Origin: Neomoorella sulfitireducens
GTDB taxonomy: Bacteria > Bacillota > DSM-521 > Neomoorellales > Neomoorellaceae
Length of the DNA stretch: 64,000 nucleotides
Direction: 5' to 3'
Assembly: GCF_024733845.1 (NCBI RefSeq)
Contig: NZ_JANRHG010000003.1
Location: forward strand, 1-64,000
A program made the translations under genes and the position numbers. This document shows positions 1-7,015 of this stretch, piece after piece. A model generated the notes under the pieces. It was not told the DNA's origin, did not search any database, and was given only the letters and a program-made list of their open reading frames with translations. Positions within the stretch are counted from its first letter, which is position 1; each line of letters opens with the position of its first letter.

Positions 1-6
1 CTTAAT

Positions 7-1311
7 ATGCCCCGGGTAGTCATAGTCGGGGGGGGCTGGGCAGGTTGTGCGGCAGCCCTGGCCGCCCGCCGGGCAGGCGCGGAAGTGATTCTCCTGGAGC
101 GGACGGATATGCTCCTGGGTACCGGCCTGGTTGGGGGGATAATGCGCAATAACGGCCGTTTCACGGCAGCGGAAGAGATGATTGCCCTGGGCGGGGGGGA
201 ATTGTTCGAGCTCTGCGACAGCGTCGCCCGTCACCGCAATATCGACTTTGCCGGCCACCGCCATGCCTGGCTTTATGACGTGGCCCGCATTGAGCCCCTG
301 GTCCGGCAGGCTTTAATTGAGGCAGGCGTCGAGGTACATCTTTTAAGCCGGGTTACTGCCGTCCAGGCGGCAGGCAACACCCTCCAGGCAGTCAGTACCG
401 AAGGGGGACGTACTTACCCCGGCGAGACTTTTATCGACGCTACCGGTACGGCGGGGCCGCCGGCCAACTGCCGCCGCTACGGTAACGGTTGTGCCATGTG
501 TATTTACCGCTGCCCGGCCTTTGGCGGCCGCGTCGGCCTTGCCGCCCTGGCCGGGGTGAAGGAATACGCGGCTTTGAGGCGCGGCGGCGGTCGCGGGGCT
601 TTAAGCGGTTCCTGCAAGCTGCACAAGGGTTCCCTGGCGTCCTGGCTGGCGGCCGAGCTGGAGGAAAAAGGAGTGGCCGTCCTGCCCGTACCTCCTGATT
701 TGCCGGGTAAAGGTGAACTGCTCCGGCGCAAGGCCTGCCAGCAGTATGCCTTGCCCGAGTATGCGACTAACATTATCCTCCTGGATACCGGTCATGCCAA
801 ACTCATGGCTCCCTTTTTCCCCCTGGAAGCCCTGCGCCGGGTAGCCGGCCTGGAAAACGCCCGCTTTGAAGATCCCTATGCCGGCGGCACCGGCAATTCG
901 GTGCGCTTTCTGGCCATGGTACCCAGGGAAGATACTTTACAGATACAGGGCCTGGCCAACGTCTTCTGCGCCGGGGAAAAGGCCGGCCCCTTGGTCGGCC
1001 ATACTGAAGCCATCGTCACCGGCACCCTGGCCGGTCACAACGCAGTGCGCCTCCTGGCTGGCAGGGAATTGCTGGTTTTACCTTCTACCCTGGCCGTAGG
1101 TGATATAATCGCTTATACCGGCCGCCAGGTATATAAGGGTGATGGCCTCTACCAGCGTTTTACCTTTTCCGGGTCTATCTATTTCGAGCGCATGCAAAAG
1201 CTGGGACTTTACACTACCGACCGGGTGGTTATCAAGAAAAGGGTAGCCGGCCTGGCAGGGATTTTTTCCGAACCGTTGTTAGGAAGGAAAAAGGCGCCGG
1301 GTGCCGAATAA
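7..1311 (+). CDS. FAD-dependent oxidoreductase, MnmG/GidA-like fold
   Basis: A 434-residue flavoprotein of unknown substrate. The N-terminus carries a Rossmann dinucleotide-binding motif (GGGWAGCAAA, residues 8-17) followed by an acidic strand end (LLERTD), which together bind FAD. A cysteine group at 155, 162, 165 and 169 (CAMCIYRC) is not part of the basic FAD fold and could hold a metal or an Fe-S centre. The C-terminal part has a GEKAGPLVGHTEAI-type second FAD contact seen in GidA-like proteins. It starts at the first ATG of the window, and an earlier start cannot be excluded because the upstream sequence is missing. The oxidoreductase class is clear; the physiological reaction is not. 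Confidence 0.8.
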   Translation: MPRVVIVGGGWAGCAAALAARRAGAEVILLERTDMLLGTGLVGGIMRNNGRFTAAEEMIALGGGELFELCDSVARHRNIDFAGHRHAWLYDVARIEPLVRQALIEAGVEVHLLSRVTAVQAAGNTLQAVSTEGGRTYPGETFIDATGTAGPPANCRRYGNGCAMCIYRCPAFGGRVGLAALAGVKEYAALRRGGGRGALSGSCKLHKGSLASWLAAELEEKGVAVLPVPPDLPGKGELLRRKACQQYALPEYATNIILLDTGHAKLMAPFFPLEALRRVAGLENARFEDPYAGGTGNSVRFLAMVPREDTLQIQGLANVFCAGEKAGPLVGHTEAIVTGTLAGHNAVRLLAGRELLVLPSTLAVGDIIAYTGRQVYKGDGLYQRFTFSGSIYFERMQKLGLYTTDRVVIKKRVAGLAGIFSEPLLGRKKAPGAE

Positions 1312-1372
1312 TAACTTGAAAATAATCATGTGCGATTAGGAATACAGCACCATCAGCGGGGAGGAGAAACTT

Positions 1373-2044
1373 TTGTCTGCAGAATTGCTGGCCCTGTTTA
1401 CCACCGCCTTTATGGTAGGGCTTTCCGGGGCCCTGATGCCCGGTCCTTTACTGACCCTGGTCGTCGAAGAAAGCACCCGGCGGGGAGCCGGCGCCGGGCC
1501 GCTCCTGGTCCTGGGCCACGGCCTCCTGGAACTACTCATGTTGTTCCTGCTCCTCCTCGGCCTGGGAAGTTTCCTGGCCCTTCCCGCAGTAGGCCGGGTG
1601 GTAGCCGTCCTGGGAGGGGCGGTATTGATCTGGCTGGGAACGGGTATGATCCGCAGCGCCGGGGCCAGCCAGGTCCAGCTGGCCCTGACGGGAAATAAGG
1701 ACAATTCCCTGCATCTGCCGCCGCGGCCGCTATTACATACAGTAACCGCCGGGGGCTTAATCAGCCTGGCCAATCCCTACTGGCTGCTCTGGTGGGCAAC
1801 CATCGGCGCCGCCTTTGTCGCCCAGGCGGCCCGCCTGGGGGCCGGCGGGATAGCCCTCTTTTTCAGCGGCCATATTTTATCAGATCTCGGCTGGTACTCC
1901 CTGGTTGCCGCCGGGGTAGCCGCCGGCCACCGCATTATCAGCCAGAGGGTCTACCGGTATTTAATCATGGCCTGTGGGCTGTTTCTCCTTATTTTAGGTG
2001 TCCTGTTTATTGTTGCCGGTTACCGCGGCCATATCAGCCTGTAA
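1373..2044 (+). CDS. LysE/RhtB-family amino-acid or metabolite exporter
   Basis: A 223-residue integral membrane protein with about six hydrophobic segments. The early motif GLSGALMPGPLLTLV (about residues 16-30) is the hallmark of the LysE/RhtB export family, and the length is typical. The start is TTG at 1373, chosen because a strong GGGGAGGAG site lies just upstream and no ATG fits. Members export amino acids or other small polar metabolites using the membrane potential. The substrate cannot be read from the sequence. It sits 60 bp after the flavoprotein and 20 bp before the YlbF-like gene, so the three may be co-transcribed. Confidence 0.85.
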   Translation: MSAELLALFTTAFMVGLSGALMPGPLLTLVVEESTRRGAGAGPLLVLGHGLLELLMLFLLLLGLGSFLALPAVGRVVAVLGGAVLIWLGTGMIRSAGASQVQLALTGNKDNSLHLPPRPLLHTVTAGGLISLANPYWLLWWATIGAAFVAQAARLGAGGIALFFSGHILSDLGWYSLVAAGVAAGHRIISQRVYRYLIMACGLFLLILGVLFIVAGYRGHISL

Positions 2045-2063
2045 AACAGCGAGGTGATCCTTG

Positions 2064-2426
2064 ATGGAAGTATACGACCGTGCCCATGAGCTGGCCCGTG
2101 CTTTAAGCCGGAGCAATGAATACGGCGATTATCGTTTGGCCAGGGCTAAGATGGAGAGTAATCCCGCCAACCTGGACATGCTGCGGGATTTCCGGCGGCG
2201 CCAGCTGGAACTGGAGATGACCCTTTTAAGCGGGAAGGAACCGGATCCGGCTTTAAAGCAGGCCGTGGAGGAAAGCTATCGTATTATCAGCCTCAATCCC
2301 TCCATAACGGCCTATCTCGCTGCGGAAGAAAGGGTAGCCCGCCTGCTGGCGGATATCCAGAAAATACTACTTGATGCCATACCTGAATGGGGAAAAGATA
2401 TTGTTAATGAAATTGACAACAAGTAA
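2064..2426 (+). CDS. YlbF/YmcA-family protein
   Basis: A small (120-residue), helical, charged protein. The pattern of an N-terminal helix ([12 protein letters not shown]), a central [14 protein letters not shown] helix and a C-terminal [13 protein letters not shown] helix matches the YlbF/YmcA (DUF964) family. In Bacillus, family members form the Y-complex that affects RNase Y, competence, biofilm and sporulation. The ATG at 2064 is preferred over the TTG at 2061 because GAGGTG at 2051-2056 is then 7 bases away. It lies directly upstream of the perR promoter. The family is confident; its role here is inferred. Confidence 0.8.
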   Translation: MEVYDRAHELARALSRSNEYGDYRLARAKMESNPANLDMLRDFRRRQLELEMTLLSGKEPDPALKQAVEESYRIISLNPSITAYLAAEERVARLLADIQKILLDAIPEWGKDIVNEIDNK

Positions 2427-2442
2427 GACCAGGGGTTACAAT
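2413..2442 (+). promoter_or_regulatory. Sigma-A-type promoter of perR
   Basis: TTGACA at 2413-2418 (a perfect -35) and TACAAT at 2437-2442 (-10) are separated by 18 bases. The -35 lies inside the last codons of the YlbF-like gene. Transcription would begin at about 2449, exactly on the palindrome described next. Confidence 0.7.
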
Positions 2443-2447
2443 AAGAG

Positions 2448-2462
2448 TAATAATTATTATCA
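2448..2462. promoter_or_regulatory. Fur/PerR-type operator
   Basis: The 15-base sequence TAATAATTATTATCA differs from the 7-1-7 Fur-family consensus TGATAATnATTATCA at one position, and contains the 12-base perfect palindrome TAATAATTATTA. It covers the predicted transcription start of the PerR-like gene, so binding would block transcription. This is the classic arrangement for autorepression. Confidence 0.75.
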
Positions 2463-2479
2463 ACAGGCTGGTGGCCATT

Positions 2480-2881
2480 ATGGAACCTACTGGTAAGCGT
2501 ATGACTAAACAGAAAAAAGTCATCCTGGACATCCTGCGCAATACCAAAATCCACCCCACGGCAGACTGGATCTATGCCCAGGCGCGTAAAGTTTTACCTG
2601 ACATCAGCCTGGGAACGGTTTACCGGAACCTTGGAGTTTTAAAAGAAGCCGGCGAGATCATGGAATTAAATTACGGCAGCACCTACAGCCGCTATGATGG
2701 TAATCCCGAGAACCATTACCACTTTGTCTGCCTGGAGTGTGGTCGTATTACCGACCTGGAAATGGCGGTGCATTACGAACTGGAAAAAGAGGCCGAAGCC
2801 GGCGACTGCGGTGAAGTCCTCTATCACCGCCTTGAATTTTACGGTATCTGCAAGGCATGCCACCAGCAAAGGCAAAACTAA
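2480..2881 (+). CDS. perR: PerR-type peroxide-sensing Fur-family repressor
   Basis: A Fur-family metalloregulator of 133 residues from ATG 2480 (GGTGG at 2469-2473 gives 7-base spacing; a GTG at 2471 is also possible). A winged helix with VYRNLGVLKEAGEI recognition elements is followed by the dimerisation domain. The regulatory-metal ligands of PerR are present with exact PerR spacing: His25, Asp73, His79, His81 and Asp92 here match His37, Asp85, His91, His93 and Asp104 of Bacillus PerR. The Asp at the last position separates PerR from Fur. Two CxxC pairs (LECGR and ICKAC) form the structural zinc site. The box over its own promoter suggests autorepression. In an anaerobe it probably guards the oxidative-stress response. 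Confidence 0.85.
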   Translation: MEPTGKRMTKQKKVILDILRNTKIHPTADWIYAQARKVLPDISLGTVYRNLGVLKEAGEIMELNYGSTYSRYDGNPENHYHFVCLECGRITDLEMAVHYELEKEAEAGDCGEVLYHRLEFYGICKACHQQRQN

Positions 2882-2911
2882 AACCAGGTGCATACGCCCT
2901 GGTTTTTTTTA
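2881..2911 (+). terminator. Intrinsic terminator after perR
   Basis: AAACCAGG (2881-2888) pairs with CCTGGTTT (2898-2905) and is followed by an unbroken run of T. It overlaps the perR stop codon. Confidence 0.85.
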
Positions 2912-2975
2912 AAGGAATTAAACCCGTAACCGAGAATTTAAATTAGGAAAATAGTTTTGACCAGAGGTGGGGGCT

Positions 2976-5051
2976 GTGGCGGCTGATTGTATAAGGGTGG
3001 AAGGAAAGACGGTAGATGAGGCCATCCACAGGGCGGCGGATCTACTTAATGTTTTACCTGAAGAACTGGCGGTGGAAATAATTGATGCCGGCAGCAAGGG
3101 TTTTTTCGGACTGGGTTTCCGGCCGGCAGTGATACTGGCCCGGCCCGAAGGGGAAGGAGAAACGGCTCCGGGGCAGGACGGCAGGCTTCAGGAAAGCAAT
3201 GGGGAAGAAGGTAAGGCGCAGCCTGAGCCGGAAACTACCGGAGATAACGATGCGGTTACTGCCAGGGGTGATGGTGGAGAGGGGGGGGCAGGGGATCGTC
3301 CTGCCGTTGCCTGGATTGAAGGAGGACAAATCCATATCGGCGCCGGCAATATTCCGGCCACAATTATTCCCGGGGAACATTTTGAACTTTACGTTAACGG
3401 CATGCCCGTTGCAAATGAGGTTGCCGTTCATAATGGTGACATAATTACCGTTAAATCCAGGGAAGAGCGGCGCGAGGGAGAATGGAAATTGACGGTGACC
3501 GGTGACGGCCTGACGGCGAAATTAACGGTCAGGCCGGGTTGGAAAAGGACCTGGAAATTACAGGACCGGCTCCCGTCCGGCCGCCTGGAATTAAGGGGCG
3601 TACCGGTGGATATTGCCCTGCCGGCCGTTTCCCGGGAGGAGCTCCTGGCCGAGTTAAACCGCCAGCAGGTTGTTTATAATATTGACGAAGAAGCCGTCCG
3701 GCAGGCATGTACGGAGGCCAGGGAGATGGAGATAGTAATTGCCCGGGGCCTGGCGCCCCGGCCCCCGGAAGACGGGCGGGTGGAATTTCTTTTTTCTACG
3801 GAGATGACTAGAAAAGAAGTGGGCGAGGAGGAGCAGGTGGATTACCGGGAGATGGTGATCCGGGCTTCAGCTGCTGTAGGTGACCTCGTCGCCGTTAAGA
3901 TACCACCGCAGCCTGGTAAGCCGGGAATGACGGTTACGGGCAAGGTTATTCCCCCGCCTGAGCCCCGGGATGTCGAATTGGTGGCCGGAAAAGGAACAGA
4001 AGTTATTGACGGCCGGCGCTGTGTTGCTACAGCCGAGGGCCGGCCCCAGTTAAGCCGGCGAAAAGGGAAGGTTATAATCGATATCCTCCCGGTCCTGACC
4101 CACCGGGGAGATGTTGACCTGGCTTCCGGTAACCTCAAGTTTAAAGGCTGTATCAGCGTCACCGGCAATGTTACCGAAACCATGCAGGTGACTGCCACCA
4201 GGGATGTAGAAATCGGCGGCGACGTTACCCAGGCTACAGTTCAAGCCGGGGGAACAATTAATATTCACCGCAACTGTATCGGTTCGTTCCTGGTTGCCGG
4301 GGGAAATAAAAGCATTTATCAGGGTGCAGAACCTATCCTGGCCGATCTCGCCCATCAGCTATCGCTCCTGCAGGCAGCTGCCGTACAGCTGGAGCAGAGT
4401 GCCAGGAAGCAGGGCGGGGCCAATGATTATCTTAACACCGGCTACCTGATTGGCGTGCTGGTGGAAAATAAATTTAAAAAATTGCCTGCCCTGGCAGCCA
4501 GGCTGGAGCAGCTTCTCCGGGGCACGGAAGGAGGAGAGGAGGAACAAAATTTAATCCAGCTTGGACGTGAACTGGCCCGATCCTTCGGCTCGCCTTCAGC
4601 CATTCAGAGTCTCAACCCGGCGAAACTCGGCCAGATGGCTGCCGCCGTTGAGGAGATGGCGGCCTTCTGCCAGGAGATATCCGGTGAGGGAGGTAATATT
4701 ACTTTAAGCTATGCCCTCAACAGCAGGCTTCAAGCCAGCGGGTGGGTAAAAATTACCGGCCGCGGCTGTTTTAACTGCGAGATTGTAGCCGGGGGCAAGG
4801 TGGAGATCCAGGGTGTCTTCCGGGGCGGCAGTATTTATGCCGGTGGTGATGTCTATGTCCAGGAGACGGGTTCCAGCGGTGGGGCCAGGACCCTGGTCAG
4901 GGTTGCCGAAGGTAGGATAATTAAAAGCGGGAAGATCTGGCCGAACTGCACCCTGCAAATAGGCAAGCGTATCCGCCAGGTGGAGAATGAAGAAAATCGA
5001 GTTATGGCCTATTTAGATAATGAGGGCGATATGATCCTGGGAGTATTTTGA
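2976..5051 (+). CDS. FapA/DUF342 polymer-like protein with N-terminal Jag-N domain
   Basis: A large (about 690-residue) cytoplasmic protein. The first 55 residues (VEGKTVDEAIHRAADLL, then AGSKGFFGLGF) are a Jag-N domain, as in the spore/division protein Jag. An acidic linker follows, then the flagellar-assembly-A (FapA, DUF342) domain with its repetitive Gly/Val beta-solenoid (VTGNVTETMQVTATRDVEIGG region and the IYAGGDVYVQE region) and a helical insert of about 100 residues. GTG 2976 is chosen because AGAGGTGG at 2963-2970 then sits 5 bases away. The stop overlaps the ATG of the next gene. FapA proteins have no settled biochemical activity; links to surface signalling and motility are family knowledge only. 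Confidence 0.85.
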   Translation: MAADCIRVEGKTVDEAIHRAADLLNVLPEELAVEIIDAGSKGFFGLGFRPAVILARPEGEGETAPGQDGRLQESNGEEGKAQPEPETTGDNDAVTARGDGGEGGAGDRPAVAWIEGGQIHIGAGNIPATIIPGEHFELYVNGMPVANEVAVHNGDIITVKSREERREGEWKLTVTGDGLTAKLTVRPGWKRTWKLQDRLPSGRLELRGVPVDIALPAVSREELLAELNRQQVVYNIDEEAVRQACTEAREMEIVIARGLAPRPPEDGRVEFLFSTEMTRKEVGEEEQVDYREMVIRASAAVGDLVAVKIPPQPGKPGMTVTGKVIPPPEPRDVELVAGKGTEVIDGRRCVATAEGRPQLSRRKGKVIIDILPVLTHRGDVDLASGNLKFKGCISVTGNVTETMQVTATRDVEIGGDVTQATVQAGGTINIHRNCIGSFLVAGGNKSIYQGAEPILADLAHQLSLLQAAAVQLEQSARKQGGANDYLNTGYLIGVLVENKFKKLPALAARLEQLLRGTEGGEEEQNLIQLGRELARSFGSPSAIQSLNPAKLGQMAAAVEEMAAFCQEISGEGGNITLSYALNSRLQASGWVKITGRGCFNCEIVAGGKVEIQGVFRGGSIYAGGDVYVQETGSSGGARTLVRVAEGRIIKSGKIWPNCTLQIGKRIRQVENEENRVMAYLDNEGDMILGVF

Positions 5052-5752
5052 TGGGGAAGAAGGTGGGTGTGGTGGCTGCTGATTGGGAATATTTACGCCA
5101 GGTATCTCTATTTAAAGACTTGAGCCCGGAAGAGTTGCAAAATATCGCTGCCCTGGCCTTGTTCCGCCGTTACCGCAAAAACATGTATATTTTTATGGAA
5201 GGCGAACCCGGCGATGCCATCTATTTCGTTAAAAAAGGGGCTATCAAATTATTCCAGGTCCTTGAGGATGGACGGGAAAAGATCCTGCACTTCGTCCGGG
5301 AAGGAGAAATTTTCGCCGAAGTTCTTTTGTTCGGCGGGGGCCCTTACCCGGCGACTGCTGAAACCCTGGAAGATACCGAAGTGGGTATCATCCGCAATGC
5401 CGATATGGAAAGGCTCCTCAGCAATCACGGGGAAATGGCCGTTAAAATTATCAAAGTTATGAGCCGGCGCCTGCGCAAGGCCCAGGAACATATCCGGGAC
5501 CTGGCCCTTAAAGGGGCCTACGGTCGCCTGGCCAGCACCCTCCTCCAGCTGGCAAGGGATTACGGGACACCAGGGGAAGACGGTATTACCATCGATTTAA
5601 ATTTAAGCCAGCAAGAACTGGCGAACCTTATAGGCACGTCCCGGGAAACGGTGGCCCGGATTTTAAGCGACTTCAAACGCCTGGGCGTTGTGGGTGTTGA
5701 ACGCCAGCGAATTACCATCCTGGCCCCGCAAAAGCTGGCCGGATGGGATTAA
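5051..5752 (+). CDS. Crp/Fnr-family transcription regulator
   Basis: A 233-residue regulator with an N-terminal cyclic-nucleotide-binding-type beta barrel (FMEGEPGDAIYFVKKG, about residues 49-64), a long dimer helix, and a C-terminal winged helix (LSQQELANLIGTSRETVARI). It contains no cysteine, so it is not an Fe-S-sensing Fnr. The effector is unknown and could be a nucleotide or another small ligand. Its ATG shares a base with the fapA-like stop codon (TGATG), which implies translational coupling. No palindromic CRP-type operator was recognised nearby. Confidence 0.88.
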   Translation: MGKKVGVVAADWEYLRQVSLFKDLSPEELQNIAALALFRRYRKNMYIFMEGEPGDAIYFVKKGAIKLFQVLEDGREKILHFVREGEIFAEVLLFGGGPYPATAETLEDTEVGIIRNADMERLLSNHGEMAVKIIKVMSRRLRKAQEHIRDLALKGAYGRLASTLLQLARDYGTPGEDGITIDLNLSQQELANLIGTSRETVARILSDFKRLGVVGVERQRITILAPQKLAGWD

Positions 5753-5813
5753 ACTGCTAAACAGTAAATATATACCTTTCATCGGGTGAATAATGCTTAT
5801 TAAGATTTAGCAC

Positions 5814-5842
5814 TTGCGTACAGAAATAAATCAGGGTATTAT
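5814..5842 (+). promoter_or_regulatory. Sigma-A-type promoter for the small gene at 5893
   Basis: TTGCGT at 5814-5819 and TATTAT at 5837-5842 with a 17-base spacer, in an AT-rich stretch after the Crp-family gene. The predicted start (about 5849) leaves a 44-base leader before the small open frame. Confidence 0.5.
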
Positions 5843-5892
5843 AAAAAACAATAAAATCAAACAAAAGTTTAATTTAGGGGGGTGTTAAACAA

Positions 5893-6027
5893 ATGGATGG
5901 CCGGCAACCTTCACCCAGGAGGCTGGAATCCGGCCAGGACTGGGTAGAGCTCTTGCAGTGGCTCGGCATTAAAGTAGAAAAACCACGGGATAAGGGCGAG
6001 AACCACACGCTGCCCTGTAAAGGATAA
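5893..6027 (+). CDS. Small 44-residue protein, function unknown
   Basis: An ATG-started frame of 44 codons preceded by the strong ribosome site AGGGGGGTG, 10 bases upstream. It has its own predicted promoter (5814-5842) and is followed by two terminator-like hairpins, so it looks like a complete mini-gene and not a fragment. The protein is hydrophilic, with an N-terminal basic stretch (SPRRLE), a Trp-containing amphipathic segment (DWVELLQWLGIKVEK) and a single C-terminal Cys. No family was recognised. It stands between a Crp-family regulator and a two-component system, so a regulatory or adaptor role is possible, but nothing demonstrates it. Confidence 0.55.
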   Translation: MDGRQPSPRRLESGQDWVELLQWLGIKVEKPRDKGENHTLPCKG

Positions 6028-6041
6028 ACCTTGGACTTTGA

Positions 6042-6086
6042 CCCTGCAGTCCCCGGATATAGGAGGAAACCTGCGGGGTATTTTTG
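6042..6086 (+). terminator. Terminator-like hairpin after the small gene
   Basis: CCCTGCAG (6042-6049) can pair with CTGCGGGG (6071-6078, one G-U), followed by TATTTTTG. TCCCCGGA in its loop region (6050-6057) can alternatively pair with TCCGGGGA at 6121-6128, which would compete with both hairpins here. Confidence 0.5.
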
Positions 6087-6098
6087 TATCTATCTGGA

Positions 6099-6138
6099 CT
6101 CCCCGTATGTTATCATAGTATCCGGGGAGTTTTTGTTT
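6099..6138 (+). terminator. Intrinsic terminator
   Basis: ACTCCCCG (6099-6106) pairs with CGGGGAGT (6123-6130), followed by TTTTGTTTT. It separates the small gene from the two-component operon. Confidence 0.7.
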
Positions 6139-6239
6139 TCGCATTAAATTTCTACCCCGGGGTGCATGGATTTGACAAAGTGGCGTCTACCCGTTGCCTG
6201 CGGTATAGCAGGTGCGCCCGGCGAAAAAAATCCCCGATA

Positions 6240-6295
6240 TTCAACAAATTTTCAGTTTGCCTTCAGTACAGTTTTAGTTTCAGGTCTGATAATAT
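6240..6295 (+). promoter_or_regulatory. Promoter with phased 11-bp direct repeats (OmpR/PhoB-type box)
   Basis: Four hexamers stand exactly 11 bases apart: TTCAAC (6240), TTCAGT (6251), TTCAGT (6262) and TTTAGT (6273). A -10 element TATAAT-like TAATAT follows at 6290-6295, without a normal -35. Hexamer-N5-hexamer arrays in place of a -35 are the established layout for PhoP/PhoB-type activators. The response-regulator gene starts 37 bases downstream, so autoactivation is the simplest reading. Confidence 0.65.
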
Positions 6296-6331
6296 AAGAA
6301 AGATGATTTCCATGAAGGTGGTAGGTGAGGA

Positions 6332-7015
6332 ATGCACCAATTAAAGGGAATTAAAATATTAGTAGTCGACGACGAACCGAATATACTGCAATTTTTAGAA
6401 CTCGGCCTGCAAAATGAGGGTTTTGATGTCAGGACGGCACAGGATGGCGTTAAAGCCATCACTCTTCTTAAAGAATTCCAACCCCATGTCGTTATCCTCG
6501 ACGTCATGATGCCCGGCATGGACGGTTTTGAGGTGTGCCGTATGCTAAAAAGGATGGAGAACGTGGCGGTAATCATGCTGACGGCCAGGGATGAAGTCGA
6601 TGACCGGGTGAAAGGGCTTATGCTCGGTGCCGACGATTACATGTTAAAACCCTTTAGTTTTGAGGAGTTGCTTGCCAGGATTTATGCCAGGGTACGCAAT
6701 CAATTTCCCAATCTGTTTGGAGAAGTGGTGGTCGGGCCGTTCCAAATTGATGACCGTCGTAAAGAAATAAAGTTCAATGAACGGGTTCTGGAGCTCTCAC
6801 CAACGGAATATGAACTGTTAAAATTATTAGTTCTCAATCATGGATTGGTTTTAAGCAAACGAATGATTCTTGATAAAGTGTGGGGCTATGATTTCGGGGG
6901 AGAGGAAAATATTGTAGAAGTGTACATTCGTTCCCTGCGTGATAAATTAAATGACAAAGAACATCAAATAATAAGGACTATACGCGGTTCAGGTTACCGG
7001 GTGGAACTATCATGA
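6332..7015 (+). CDS. OmpR/PhoB-family response regulator
   Basis: A 227-residue two-domain regulator. The receiver domain has the acidic pair Asp13-Asp14, the phosphoacceptor Asp57 (VILDVMMPGMDGF), Thr84 and Lys106 (LKPFSFEELLAR). The C-terminal winged helix (about residues 128-225) shows LSPTEYELLKLL and the end motif RTIRGSGYRVE typical of OmpR proteins. It overlaps the kinase gene by four bases (ATGA), so the pair is translationally coupled. The repeat array upstream is a likely binding site for this protein. The stimulus is unknown. Confidence 0.93.
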   Translation: MHQLKGIKILVVDDEPNILQFLELGLQNEGFDVRTAQDGVKAITLLKEFQPHVVILDVMMPGMDGFEVCRMLKRMENVAVIMLTARDEVDDRVKGLMLGADDYMLKPFSFEELLARIYARVRNQFPNLFGEVVVGPFQIDDRRKEIKFNERVLELSPTEYELLKLLVLNHGLVLSKRMILDKVWGYDFGGEENIVEVYIRSLRDKLNDKEHQIIRTIRGSGYRVELS

